Below are positions 8,898 through 17,144 of a DNA stretch of 64,000 nt, one piece after another. Numbering within the stretch: the first letter of the stretch is position 1; every line of letters starts with the position of its first letter. The DNA comes from Leptospira sp. WS4.C2 (GTDB lineage: Bacteria > Spirochaetota > Leptospiria > Leptospirales > Leptospiraceae): contig NZ_CP162139.1 in the NCBI RefSeq assembly GCF_040833985.1, positions 2,562,001-2,626,000 of the forward strand, read 5' to 3'. Under the pieces are notes generated by a model, which did no database searches, was not told where the DNA came from, and was given only the letters and a program-made list of their open reading frames with translations. Both the position numbers and the translations under genes were made by a program.

Positions 8898-10025
8898 ATG
8901 AAGATTCAAAAATCGATTCTATTTATCTGCGTCGCTATCTTAGGGCAAATCGGTTGTGCGAGTGTGATGGTGACCAACTGGACACCAGAAGAATCCAATT
9001 TCAAATCCAAACCGGTTCGAGTATTTCTTGGGTATGCTACCGACGAGGAAACATTTAAATCTTCAGGGGAAATCATTGTGCGTGATGCCAATGACCTTAC
9101 GATTAAAAAAGCCTATGATTTTTTATCCTTAAATCCTACGGCACTCAAAGCTCCTATCTCCATTCAGAGTGGTTCCCAATTTTTGGAGTACAAGGGAGTG
9201 AGTTATAGAGGATCAGTTCTACTCAAACCGGTGGATGGAAAAGTCTATATTATTAATTTAGTTCCTATCGAAGAATACCTGTTGAGTGTAGTTCCTTCTG
9301 AAGTCAGTGCCTCTTGGCCGAAAGAAGCACTCAAAGCCCAAGCAGTTTGTGCAAGGACTTACGTAGTGCGTGAAATGTTAAATCGCAAAAAACAAGAGTT
9401 TGATGTTGATACGTCCACAAACACTCAAGTATACAAAGGAAAAAATAAAGAACATAGAAATACAACGGAAGCTGTATTTGAAACAGAAGGCCTTATCCTC
9501 ATTCATAAAGGACAACCCATCCAAAGTTTTTTCCATTCCAATGCAGGTGGATATACCGAAGATCCAATTAATGTTTGGGGTAGCCCTGTAGAATACTTAA
9601 AACCGGTTCCATCCGAATATGATAAAGATGGGGAACAGTATTCTTGGGAAGAAAAATGGAAACCAGATTACGTAAATACCAACTTACAATATTTAGGTGT
9701 CGGTGAAATCCAGGATATCATTGTATCAAGTCGTTTTCCCTCTTCTCGAGTAAATGAAATGGAAATTATTGGAAGTTCTGGATCCAAAAAAATCAAAGCT
9801 ACCGAGTTCCGAAAAAAAATCGGTGCGACGAAACTCAAATCCACACGATTTGGAATTCGTAAAGAAGAGTCAGGAGATTTTTTTGTAAAGGGACTCGGTT
9901 CTGGACACGGTGTTGGAATGTCCCAATGGGGAAGTTTTGCTATGGCAAAAAGCCAATTCAATCACAGGGAAATCCTACAACACTATTTTAAAGGAATCGA
10001 ATTCGCAAGAATAGTTGCCAGGTAG
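8898..10025 (+). CDS. SpoIID/LytB-domain lipoprotein
   Basis: A 375-residue lipoprotein. The signal peptide ends in a spirochaete-type lipobox (GQIGC, Cys20). The rest is a SpoIID/LytB domain: SEVSASWPKEALKAQAVCAR followed by TYVV, a DVDTSTNTQVYKG segment, a central HSNAGGYTED motif and a C-terminal GLGSGHGVGMSQWG motif. In sporulating bacteria SpoIID is a lytic transglycosylase on peptidoglycan lacking stem peptides, and LytB-type relatives enhance amidases. In this non-sporulating lineage it probably trims peptidoglycan in the periplasm. GAGGG sits about six bases before the ATG. No partner hydrolase lies next to it. Confidence 0.88.
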   Translation: MKIQKSILFICVAILGQIGCASVMVTNWTPEESNFKSKPVRVFLGYATDEETFKSSGEIIVRDANDLTIKKAYDFLSLNPTALKAPISIQSGSQFLEYKGVSYRGSVLLKPVDGKVYIINLVPIEEYLLSVVPSEVSASWPKEALKAQAVCARTYVVREMLNRKKQEFDVDTSTNTQVYKGKNKEHRNTTEAVFETEGLILIHKGQPIQSFFHSNAGGYTEDPINVWGSPVEYLKPVPSEYDKDGEQYSWEEKWKPDYVNTNLQYLGVGEIQDIIVSSRFPSSRVNEMEIIGSSGSKKIKATEFRKKIGATKLKSTRFGIRKEESGDFFVKGLGSGHGVGMSQWGSFAMAKSQFNHREILQHYFKGIEFARIVAR

Positions 10026-10087
10026 TTGGGAGTTTTTAGTTTCCTTAGTCTCATCTTTCTAGATCCTGACTTTAGGTCCCTATCCGA

Positions 10088-10930
10088 ATGGCAACTGTAG
10101 AAGAATATCTTTCCCAAATCAAAGACCTGACGATTGTACCGCCAGTCTTACTCTCCGTACTTTCCCTAGATGACGACAACGAACTCTCCTTTGGAGAGTT
10201 AGAAAAAAAAGTCCAATCCGACCAAGTGTTAGTGGCAAGACTTCTCAAACTTGCCAACTCTCCCTTTTTCTCACGAGGCAACCCAGTCGCCAATATGAAA
10301 CAGGTCATCACTCGTTTGGGATTCAAAACGGTTCGGAGTATGGTGGCGATGTCTATGACAGACTCGCTCTTTAGCCAAGGAAATTATAAAAAATTTAGAG
10401 ATGAAGTTTGGGACCATTCGGTTGCCAAAGGAATTTTCGCACAAATTCTCTGTGAAGAAAAGAAATTCAAAAAAGAGGCAGAACTTGCCATCACTTGTGG
10501 TCTGATGCAAGACCTCGGACGAATTGTACTCAATACGATTGATAGAAAAAAATATGTGGATGTGCTTACCGAATTCCAAACATCGGATGCGACTCTAATT
10601 TCCCTCGAAAAAAAATCCTTTGGCGTGGATTCTTATGAAATAGGAAGTGCTGCCGCCAAACTTTGGAAGATGCCAAACATTATCATTACTTCCATTGAAG
10701 ACCTTTCCAAACCAGTAAACGAACAGTCAACTCTTGGACAAATCATTGGATTTGCCGGAGTGATCGCAAAGTTTACAGGCCACGGCAAAAAGGAGCCAGG
10801 CCTTGAGGAAAAGTTTGAAGAATACAAATCAACTTTAAATCTTGAGATCGAAGACAGAAAGACATTTCTTACCCTCAAAGATGAAAAACTGAAATCAAAC
10901 GAATTGTATCAGTTTTGCAGTACTCTTTAG
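10088..10930 (+). CDS. HDOD domain signalling protein
   Basis: A 280-residue single-domain protein of the HDOD family, which is related to HD-GYP phosphodiesterases but lacks the metal-binding HD pair. The N-terminal segment (TIVPPVLLSVLSL, then VLVARLLKLANSPFFSR and a VITRLGFKTVRSM stretch) is characteristic. HDOD proteins act as scaffolds or readouts in second-messenger and two-component signalling; no enzymatic activity is expected. The gene stands alone on the plus strand, facing the cyclase gene from the Ehr-like operon. The 60-base gap before it holds no clear promoter. Confidence 0.85.
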   Translation: MATVEEYLSQIKDLTIVPPVLLSVLSLDDDNELSFGELEKKVQSDQVLVARLLKLANSPFFSRGNPVANMKQVITRLGFKTVRSMVAMSMTDSLFSQGNYKKFRDEVWDHSVAKGIFAQILCEEKKFKKEAELAITCGLMQDLGRIVLNTIDRKKYVDVLTEFQTSDATLISLEKKSFGVDSYEIGSAAAKLWKMPNIIITSIEDLSKPVNEQSTLGQIIGFAGVIAKFTGHGKKEPGLEEKFEEYKSTLNLEIEDRKTFLTLKDEKLKSNELYQFCSTL

Positions 10931-10960
10931 AGAAAAAATTCCAACAAAATTAAACACCGA

Positions 10961-12193
10961 TTAGATGGGCTTTACACTGAGAATTCGGTGTAACCCTTCT
11001 TTTCCTTTGATTTTCACAGGTTCCAATTCTTCATACTTGTACTTATTGGCATACTCCTCTGGAAGAAAATTATATAGTCCTTCTGACATATACACTTCCA
11101 TTGGTTTTGCAATCGATTCCAATCTGCTTGCCATGTTAACAGTATCGCCAACGGCTGTATAAGAAAGTTTTTGGAAGGATCCTACGTTCCCCACAATGGC
11201 TTTCCCTGAGGCCAAACCAATGCCAATTTGTGGAGTAAATCCATAGATTTGTTGCCATTTGGGTTGCCAAAGTTCAAAAACTTGCACCATTTCCACGGCA
11301 CAGTCCAAAGCATTTTGTCTATGGTCCTCTTGGAAAACTGGAGCACCAAACAAACACATGATGGAATCACCTATGTATTTATCGATCATTCCCCCATAAC
11401 CCAAAATCACTTCTGTCATAGCCGTAAAGTATTCGTTTAAAAATGAAATTACTTGTTCTGGTTTCATTTTTTCTGACAAGGTCGTATAACCACGAATATC
11501 CGAAAATAAGACAGATACTTCTTGTTCCTTTCCTTTTTGGTCAAGGGAAAGTGTGTTGTTCATCAAACTTTCAACAATGATGGGATCAACATACATACCG
11601 AAAACATTTTGCATTTTCTTTTTTTCGGTTTCTAAGTTCAATTTTTCTTCGTATTCTTTTTCCAATTCTTTTTTAAATTTTTTCACCATCGTATTCAAAT
11701 CTTGAATCTCTGATTGGTTCATACCGTAAAGATCTTGGAATCGTTTTAGGCTGTCGTCCATTTGGATGGAGACTACTTTTTTGCGGTAAATTTCTCGGAA
11801 CAAATTTCTAAACCTATGTTCCAATACATTTTTCTTTAACCTTCGTTTGCCGAAGTATTCGTTGATTCCTAATTGGAAAGCGTGGATGGGAAGTTGTTTT
11901 CCTTCGGCTTTCGTAAACACAACCACGGGAAGTTCGGAGGGACCGGCTAAATCCATAATTGATTCTAATATAGATTCGGGAGATTCTTCTAGTTCAGGGA
12001 ATTGGATTTCTGTAATTAAAAGATCATACTGAGCTTTTTTGATTTCCTCGGCTCCGTTTTCAAAAACGGACCGCCAAGTCAGTTCGATGTAATCTCCAAA
12101 CCACTCACTGAGTAATTGGGAGATGGTATCATACGATTTCTTTTGGGGTTCTAGGACAAGGACACGAACGATTTCTTCTTTTTCTAAATCCAC
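10961..12193 (-). CDS. Class III nucleotide cyclase with degenerate receiver domain
   Basis: A 410-residue cytoplasmic protein: receiver-like domain (about 1-130), coiled coil (about 150-200), cyclase domain (about 215-408). The cyclase motifs are intact (FSDIRGYT, MIDKYIGDSIM, AVGDTVNMASRLE), with both metal aspartates, the Lys of DKYIGD and the catalytic Asn/Arg. The receiver is degenerate: the phospho-acceptor aspartate is replaced by Glu62 (LLITEIQF) and the acidic pair near residue 15 is E-P, although the conserved Thr and a lysine at the KP position remain. It may be locked or respond to something else. The start is GTG, six bases behind the ferredoxin/NuoB-like gene, so it is the last gene of the Ehr-like operon. 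Confidence 0.88.
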   Translation of the reverse strand: MDLEKEEIVRVLVLEPQKKSYDTISQLLSEWFGDYIELTWRSVFENGAEEIKKAQYDLLITEIQFPELEESPESILESIMDLAGPSELPVVVFTKAEGKQLPIHAFQLGINEYFGKRRLKKNVLEHRFRNLFREIYRKKVVSIQMDDSLKRFQDLYGMNQSEIQDLNTMVKKFKKELEKEYEEKLNLETEKKKMQNVFGMYVDPIIVESLMNNTLSLDQKGKEQEVSVLFSDIRGYTTLSEKMKPEQVISFLNEYFTAMTEVILGYGGMIDKYIGDSIMCLFGAPVFQEDHRQNALDCAVEMVQVFELWQPKWQQIYGFTPQIGIGLASGKAIVGNVGSFQKLSYTAVGDTVNMASRLESIAKPMEVYMSEGLYNFLPEEYANKYKYEELEPVKIKGKEGLHRILSVKPI

Positions 12194-12198
12194 GCACC

Positions 12199-13017
12199 TT
12201 ATTTTGCATTCTCTAAAATTTTGTGAAGCTCCTCTTGAAACCGGAAGGAAAATCTTCCCATTAAAAGACGAAAACCTTGCAGAATGACATCTGGCCTTGG
12301 GGGATCTCCTGAAATATAAAGATCTGGTTCTTTGGGAAGTTTACCCAAAGGATACAACCCACCACTCACCGCTTCTGTCCCGCAGGCAATGAGGGCTTTG
12401 GGTTCGCTTATGACATCCCAAGCGGTTTCCAGTGGACCTGCCATCCTTTCACCGACAGGACCAGAAAAGACAATGGCATCCGCATGTTTGGGACTGGCAA
12501 CACAACGAACCCCTTCTCTTTCCGAGTCAAAAACCGAATTAAAAGAAGCATTCAACTCTGATTCCACAGTGTTGTTTCCCGCAGCGGCAACCTCTCTATA
12601 AAGAAATCCCCGTTTCTTTGTCAATGCACGAAACTGTTCTTGGTTTGGTGTTAGTGGGTGGGGTAAGTCACTTACTTTTGCCATTTGCCCAGAAACGTAA
12701 GTGACTTTGAATTCCTCACGACTTAAGGCAAAAGTATAAATAAAACCCGAATCACGAAGTTTGCCATCCGAAGATTCTGTACAAAGTCCACATTGCAGGC
12801 ATTTCCCATAATCAAACTGAACTTCCGAATCAGAAACTATTCGGATTGCTTTCGTCGGACAAACCGCTGCTGATTGGCTCAAGGAACCAGATCCCTCCCG
12901 CATCTTTGTTGTCGGTATGGGAATGCCGCGACTTGTCGGATGAACCGGAGAGGCAGTAGCAAAATTTAATACATTCTTAGGGAAAATAAAACTCTTTAAC
13001 TCATATAAGAAATTCAT
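12199..13017 (-). CDS. Fused one-cluster ferredoxin + NuoB/HycG-like subunit without N2-cluster cysteines
   Basis: A 272-residue fusion. Residues about 45-85 are half of a HycF/HyfH-type ferredoxin: Cys53-Pro plus Cys73, Cys76 and Cys79 supply exactly the four ligands of one [4Fe-4S] cluster. Residues about 135-260 are a NuoB/HycG-like small subunit, recognised by KHADAIVFSGPV, a PKALIACG...SGG block and YISGDPPRPDVIL. The four cysteines that normally hold the N2/proximal cluster are replaced: Asn148 and Val151 in the CxxC position, Glu215 in the GxC position and Asp238 in the GCPP motif. Three of the four have become acidic or amide residues. It overlaps the large-subunit stop by four bases. 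By homology it is a peripheral-arm electron-transfer subunit, but the chain must end or be rerouted here. Confidence 0.85.
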   Translation of the reverse strand: MNFLYELKSFIFPKNVLNFATASPVHPTSRGIPIPTTKMREGSGSLSQSAAVCPTKAIRIVSDSEVQFDYGKCLQCGLCTESSDGKLRDSGFIYTFALSREEFKVTYVSGQMAKVSDLPHPLTPNQEQFRALTKKRGFLYREVAAAGNNTVESELNASFNSVFDSEREGVRCVASPKHADAIVFSGPVGERMAGPLETAWDVISEPKALIACGTEAVSGGLYPLGKLPKEPDLYISGDPPRPDVILQGFRLLMGRFSFRFQEELHKILENAK

Positions 13018-14444
13018 AGATCAAACCCAACATAACTAAGATTAAATGATTTATTGTTCAAAGGAAAATCGCCGACTTGTTCTCCACGAACTGCCAATTC
13101 CAATGCATGCCAATTTAAGACTGATGGATCACGAATATAAGAATTTTTCACGAGGCCTTCGTGATCCAAATCCAAAGATACAAGTAAAGGACCACGCCAT
13201 GCTTCCACCGCAGCCGTATAAATTCCAGATTTTGGTTTCCATTCTTTCTCGTATTGAGTTCCTTTCATTTTATCATTTTCTAACCATAAGGATTCCCAAT
13301 CCAAATCTTCCAAATGTGATTCCATCCATTTTAAAGATTGTTCAATTTCCGTGTAACGAATGTACATACGAGCCCAAACATCGCCATTATAATGATGGTG
13401 TTCTTCTTGTAGTGGCAAAACAGTCCAATCTGGATAATCAGGGTTACCAATTCTTAAGTCATCAGAGACCCCCGCCATACGAGCCACCATTCCCAAAAAT
13501 CCATTTTTTTGCACATCAAGTTCAGAAATAAAACCACAACCCTGCATTCTTTCCTTTAAAGTGGAAACAGAAAGGGCTCTTAAGATCTGTGGACGAACTC
13601 GTTTGAAATAAACTTTTTTTAGATTAAAAAAAGCATCTTTTGCTTGTTTTGCGGTAATGCGCTGGTTCACCCGAACACGTCCTGGACGAACGGCTCCTTT
13701 CCCAAAACGATTTCCAGTCCATGTTTCCATAAGACCAAGGGCAGCCCCTCTATCAGTGACGCAGACCCCGTATAGTGGGTAATAACCTATATCTTCCGAA
13801 ATTCCACCTAAATCCCCAATATGAACCGCAATTCGTTCCAACTCAACTAAAAAGGAACGAAACAAAGCAATATGATTAGAAACCTTGATCCCATACATTT
13901 CTTCATAAATTTTGCTAAAAGAGACCGCATAACCAACGCTTGTATCCCCAGAAATGGTTTCAGAGAAAGGCATAACCGCTGACATCGATTTCCCTTGAAT
14001 TTTTTCGCGGATCCCTCGATATTGGAAACCCAAACGAATGGTTAGGTGACGGATTTCTTCTCCCTCTACAATAAAACGGAAGTGACCTGGTTCAATGATC
14101 CCTGCGTGAATCGGACCCACCGCATGAGAATAAGTACCTTCATGAAAGGGAACATGTAATCCATGATAAGCCAAATCTCTGACAATTCCTGTTTTTTGAT
14201 GTAGTGAAAGGTTTTTCCCACGATTGTCAGATAAATAATCTTCTTCCTTTAGATCTGAATAATCTTCAACACCCATATCCTGTCCAAAGGCATGACGAAC
14301 AAGCCAAACCGGATATTGAGGATCTAAAAGAAAATCAATATTACTTTTTTTGGAAACTACTTCTTCCCGAATCATTTTTTGATCACGGATTACATACTGG
14401 TGATAGACACCATTGAAATTAGTAATGCCTGTTATCTTTTCCAT
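13014..14444 (-). CDS. HycE/HyfG-like (NuoCD-related) large subunit lacking [NiFe] ligands
   Basis: A 476-residue fusion of a NuoC-like N-terminal domain (about 1-95) and a hydrogenase/NuoD-like large subunit. GPIHAGIIEPGHFRF (110-124) is a hallmark of group 4 [NiFe] hydrogenase large subunits. The metal-binding motifs are gone: the N-terminal RxCGxC equivalent reads TISGDT (Ser165, Thr168) and the C-terminal CxxC equivalent reads SYVG (Ser470, Gly473). No nickel site is therefore possible, and H2 chemistry is excluded. This is the defining trait of energy-converting hydrogenase-related (Ehr) complexes described as links between group 4 hydrogenases and complex I. Whether it binds quinone, as NuoD does, is open. 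It overlaps both neighbouring genes. Confidence 0.88.
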   Translation of the reverse strand: MEKITGITNFNGVYHQYVIRDQKMIREEVVSKKSNIDFLLDPQYPVWLVRHAFGQDMGVEDYSDLKEEDYLSDNRGKNLSLHQKTGIVRDLAYHGLHVPFHEGTYSHAVGPIHAGIIEPGHFRFIVEGEEIRHLTIRLGFQYRGIREKIQGKSMSAVMPFSETISGDTSVGYAVSFSKIYEEMYGIKVSNHIALFRSFLVELERIAVHIGDLGGISEDIGYYPLYGVCVTDRGAALGLMETWTGNRFGKGAVRPGRVRVNQRITAKQAKDAFFNLKKVYFKRVRPQILRALSVSTLKERMQGCGFISELDVQKNGFLGMVARMAGVSDDLRIGNPDYPDWTVLPLQEEHHHYNGDVWARMYIRYTEIEQSLKWMESHLEDLDWESLWLENDKMKGTQYEKEWKPKSGIYTAAVEAWRGPLLVSLDLDHEGLVKNSYIRDPSVLNWHALELAVRGEQVGDFPLNNKSFNLSYVGFDL

Positions 14445-15649
14445 ATATGTTCTGCCATTAGATAAGTTAAACCGTATGTACCAACGAATACGGTGAATAA
14501 AAAACTAAACCAAAAGAATACTAACCTAGTTTGTAGTATTCCGTAAACTCCAGGTTCAAAATTTCGATTGGGCAACCGAACCAACGGTAGTACTTTGTTA
14601 AGTGCAATAAAGAAAAATATCGCTCCCGTAATGGGGAACAAAAATAATAAAAACATTTTTTGTTTGATAGCAATTTCTATGACTTTTAAATCTAAAACAA
14701 AAACTGGAGATAAAGGAAAAACAAACGCTACAAGAAGTGCTAATAAATACATATACAATGCTTTATGACTTAGAGAAGATTTTTCTAGAATCTGAGAGAT
14801 ATTTCTTTTCCCTGCATCCATTCGTAAAATTCCCATTGATAGAAAAACCAATAGTTTTACGAGAACAGTTGTTGTTAACAAAAAGTAAAATACATCATCA
14901 GATACATCTAACCACAAAAATAAAGTTAACATGCCTGTATGGAAAAGTGCTACCTTCGCTGAAATCCTACGAATGTCTTCCCTTGAAAAAAGAATTAAAG
15001 TAGAATACAGAATGGTCAAAACACCGATAAAAAGAATTCCATTGGCTGCGTTAATCATATGTGGATTGATTTCACGTTCCAACTGTATCAGGGGACGTAA
15101 GGCAAGAACTACACTGACTGGCACAAAAGATGCGATCAGCGAAGAAATTTGACTTGGACTCTCCGCATAGGTATCTCCCACCCAAAAGTGATTAGGAACA
15201 AGCCCCAACTTTCCACTATATCCGTAAACAGTCAGAAGGATTCCTGTTTCAATTAAAAGTCCACTTTGGCCAACTAACCCTTGCTTTAAGGAAACAAAAT
15301 CTAAATTTTCTAGTGGAGTGGAGGCAAACAAAAGAATTACTATTCCTAAAAAGGCAAGTCCAAGCGCATAGGAATTGATTAATAAAAATTTCCAACCCAC
15401 ATGAAAGGAACGTTCCGTACCACTAGAGGAAATGAGCAGTGCCCCAAAAAGTGTGGAGGCTTCAATTAAGATCCACTTAAGAACAATATTATCAGTAAAC
15501 CAGGAGTAAAACAAAGAACCAAAAAAACAAATCTTCAGAATGCTCCATAACCAAATGCGAGTTTGTCCTTTTGTTGGTGCCAAAACAGAAACCAAAAAAA
15601 TAACAACAAAGGCCAAAACTCCAGAAAGATAAAACAATTGTGCCATCAT
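14432..15649 (-). CDS. HyfF/NuoN-like antiporter-type membrane subunit
   Basis: A 405-residue protein with about 12 membrane helices, shorter than HyfF (about 500). It has the conserved charged residues of complex I antiporter-like subunits: the helix 5 glutamate (WILIEASTLFGAL) and the helix 7 lysine in YSGKLGLVPNHFWVGD, followed by YAESPSQISS. A third charged position is seen in the KVALFHTGM segment. These residues line the proton path of NuoL/M/N and Mrp antiporters. It should be one of two proton- or sodium-pumping subunits of the Ehr-like complex. It overlaps the HyfE-like gene (start) by four bases and the large-subunit gene (end) by 13. Confidence 0.85.
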   Translation of the reverse strand: MMAQLFYLSGVLAFVVIFLVSVLAPTKGQTRIWLWSILKICFFGSLFYSWFTDNIVLKWILIEASTLFGALLISSSGTERSFHVGWKFLLINSYALGLAFLGIVILLFASTPLENLDFVSLKQGLVGQSGLLIETGILLTVYGYSGKLGLVPNHFWVGDTYAESPSQISSLIASFVPVSVVLALRPLIQLEREINPHMINAANGILFIGVLTILYSTLILFSREDIRRISAKVALFHTGMLTLFLWLDVSDDVFYFLLTTTVLVKLLVFLSMGILRMDAGKRNISQILEKSSLSHKALYMYLLALLVAFVFPLSPVFVLDLKVIEIAIKQKMFLLFLFPITGAIFFFIALNKVLPLVRLPNRNFEPGVYGILQTRLVFFWFSFLFTVFVGTYGLTYLMAEHIWKR

Positions 15650-16257
15650 AGTTTTCTCTCCTTCGTATGCATATGGGGAGAGAGTTGCAAAATTCCACCT
15701 GAAACAATGACAAGGATGGCATCCAAAAAGGATCCAAACTCAAGGCCCACAGGAAGTCCTTTGTCTAATACCATAGTCAAAACAAAAATTCCATTTTCAA
15801 AAACACAAAACCCAGCAATGAGAGCAAGCCAGTTTCGCCTAACAACAAAACAAAGAATACCCACATACACGAGTAAAATTACATAAATGAGTCCAATTTT
15901 ATGAACTGGAATGGAAAGAACAGAAACTCCTTCCGTAATCTTGACTGCTAGAACCAAACCGAGTACCATGAATAACAAAGTTGCAAGGTATCCGAAACGA
16001 GGAGCAGTGCTCTCATTCATCTTAGATTTGTTCGCTGTCCAATTCAAAACCCAAGGAGTTAGAATTCCCTTAAACAAAACAACCATTACAATTAGTGAGA
16101 TAGCATGTTTCCAATCTCCTTCATGTGTTTGCAAAACAGGGAATACTAAAAGGAACCCTTGTACACTTAGAAAAAAAATAATCCGACTCAAGCGATTTTC
16201 TACCAAAACCACAACACCGGTGAGTAACAATAATAAGTATATAAAATCGTATATCAT
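15646..16257 (-). CDS. HyfE-like (NuoK-related) membrane subunit
   Basis: A 203-residue hydrophobic protein with about six helices. RRNWLALIAGFCVFENGIF near residue 140 is the HyfE signature, where the glutamate corresponds to the conserved NuoK helix glutamate. HyfE proteins are NuoK-like with an N-terminal extension of extra helices, and the length fits. It would form part of the membrane arm joining the antiporter subunits to the HyfC-like subunit. Eight bases separate it from the HyfC-like gene; its end overlaps the next gene by four bases. Confidence 0.82.
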   Translation of the reverse strand: MIYDFIYLLLLLTGVVVLVENRLSRIIFFLSVQGFLLVFPVLQTHEGDWKHAISLIVMVVLFKGILTPWVLNWTANKSKMNESTAPRFGYLATLLFMVLGLVLAVKITEGVSVLSIPVHKIGLIYVILLVYVGILCFVVRRNWLALIAGFCVFENGIFVLTMVLDKGLPVGLEFGSFLDAILVIVSGGILQLSPHMHTKERKL

Positions 16258-16265
16258 GATAACCC

Positions 16266-17144
16266 TTAAGACAACTTAACCAAAGTGCCTAATATTAAAA
16301 TCGCAATGAATGTTAAACCCATAAATTCAGGTATCCAAGTCCATTTCCTACGAACACTATTCGATTCCCAAAATCCGAGGATGATCGCAAGTAGTATGAC
16401 CATAGGTGCAATCATTAGCTCTCTTGCAAAACTATCCAAAACTTCATTTTTAAATAACTTGGAGTGTTCGAGTGCCAACTTCACAAGGAAAACTAATAGC
16501 GTAGATAATTTGATGGAACTTGCCAAATCAAAGATTCCCAATTGTTTTCCAGAAGCTTCTAAAATCATCGCCTCATGAACCATCGTTAGCTCTAAATGAG
16601 TCCTTGGATCATCAAACGGTGGTTTTGCGAGTTCTGCAAGGATTGCAATAAAGGACAAAGAAAGAAAGAGTAAACCAATAAGGGCCCCTTGAGGACTCAC
16701 TGAAATTTCAATATGGGACTGAGCCGCAAGGATCATTAAAATAAAAGTTGGTTCGGCCATTACTGAAAGTAAAATCTCTCTTCCCGAAGCCATCCCTCCA
16801 AAAGAAGAAGCCCCTTCCATCGCAAAACTTACGTATGCGAATCGGTAAAGAGCAAGGAAAAACGGGATGAGAATGAATGGAGCCCATTCGAACAAAACCA
16901 CACTCCAAATCATCAAAGCCGAAAACAATGCTACCCTAGGTGCCAAATGTGAAAAATCCGAAATGTTTGTATGCGAAATTGGATTTTTTCTTAGCGATTT
17001 GTCCACTTCCCAAAAAAACTGAAGAAGTTTTGGGCCACGTCGCCCTTGAGCATAAGCACGAACTTTCCGTATAATCCCCGTTAATAGAAATGGCATTACA
17101 ACAAAAAGAAGAAGCAGATAAGAATAATACAAAAAAGAATTCAC
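16266..17144 (-). CDS. HyfC-like (NuoH-related) membrane subunit
   Basis: A 292-residue protein with about eight helices. Family marks are RAYAQGRRGPKLLQFFWEVDK near residue 30 and the cytoplasmic loop ELAKPPFDDPRTHLELTMVH, followed by EAMILEASG, close to the HyfC/HycD consensus. In complex I the NuoH loop with these acidic residues links the quinone site to the proton channels. The sequence is well preserved even though the soluble subunits have lost their metal sites. This suggests the coupling machinery is still under selection. The gene follows the HyfB-like gene without any spacer. Confidence 0.87.
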   Translation of the reverse strand: MNSFLYYSYLLLLFVVMPFLLTGIIRKVRAYAQGRRGPKLLQFFWEVDKSLRKNPISHTNISDFSHLAPRVALFSALMIWSVVLFEWAPFILIPFFLALYRFAYVSFAMEGASSFGGMASGREILLSVMAEPTFILMILAAQSHIEISVSPQGALIGLLFLSLSFIAILAELAKPPFDDPRTHLELTMVHEAMILEASGKQLGIFDLASSIKLSTLLVFLVKLALEHSKLFKNEVLDSFARELMIAPMVILLAIILGFWESNSVRRKWTWIPEFMGLTFIAILILGTLVKLS

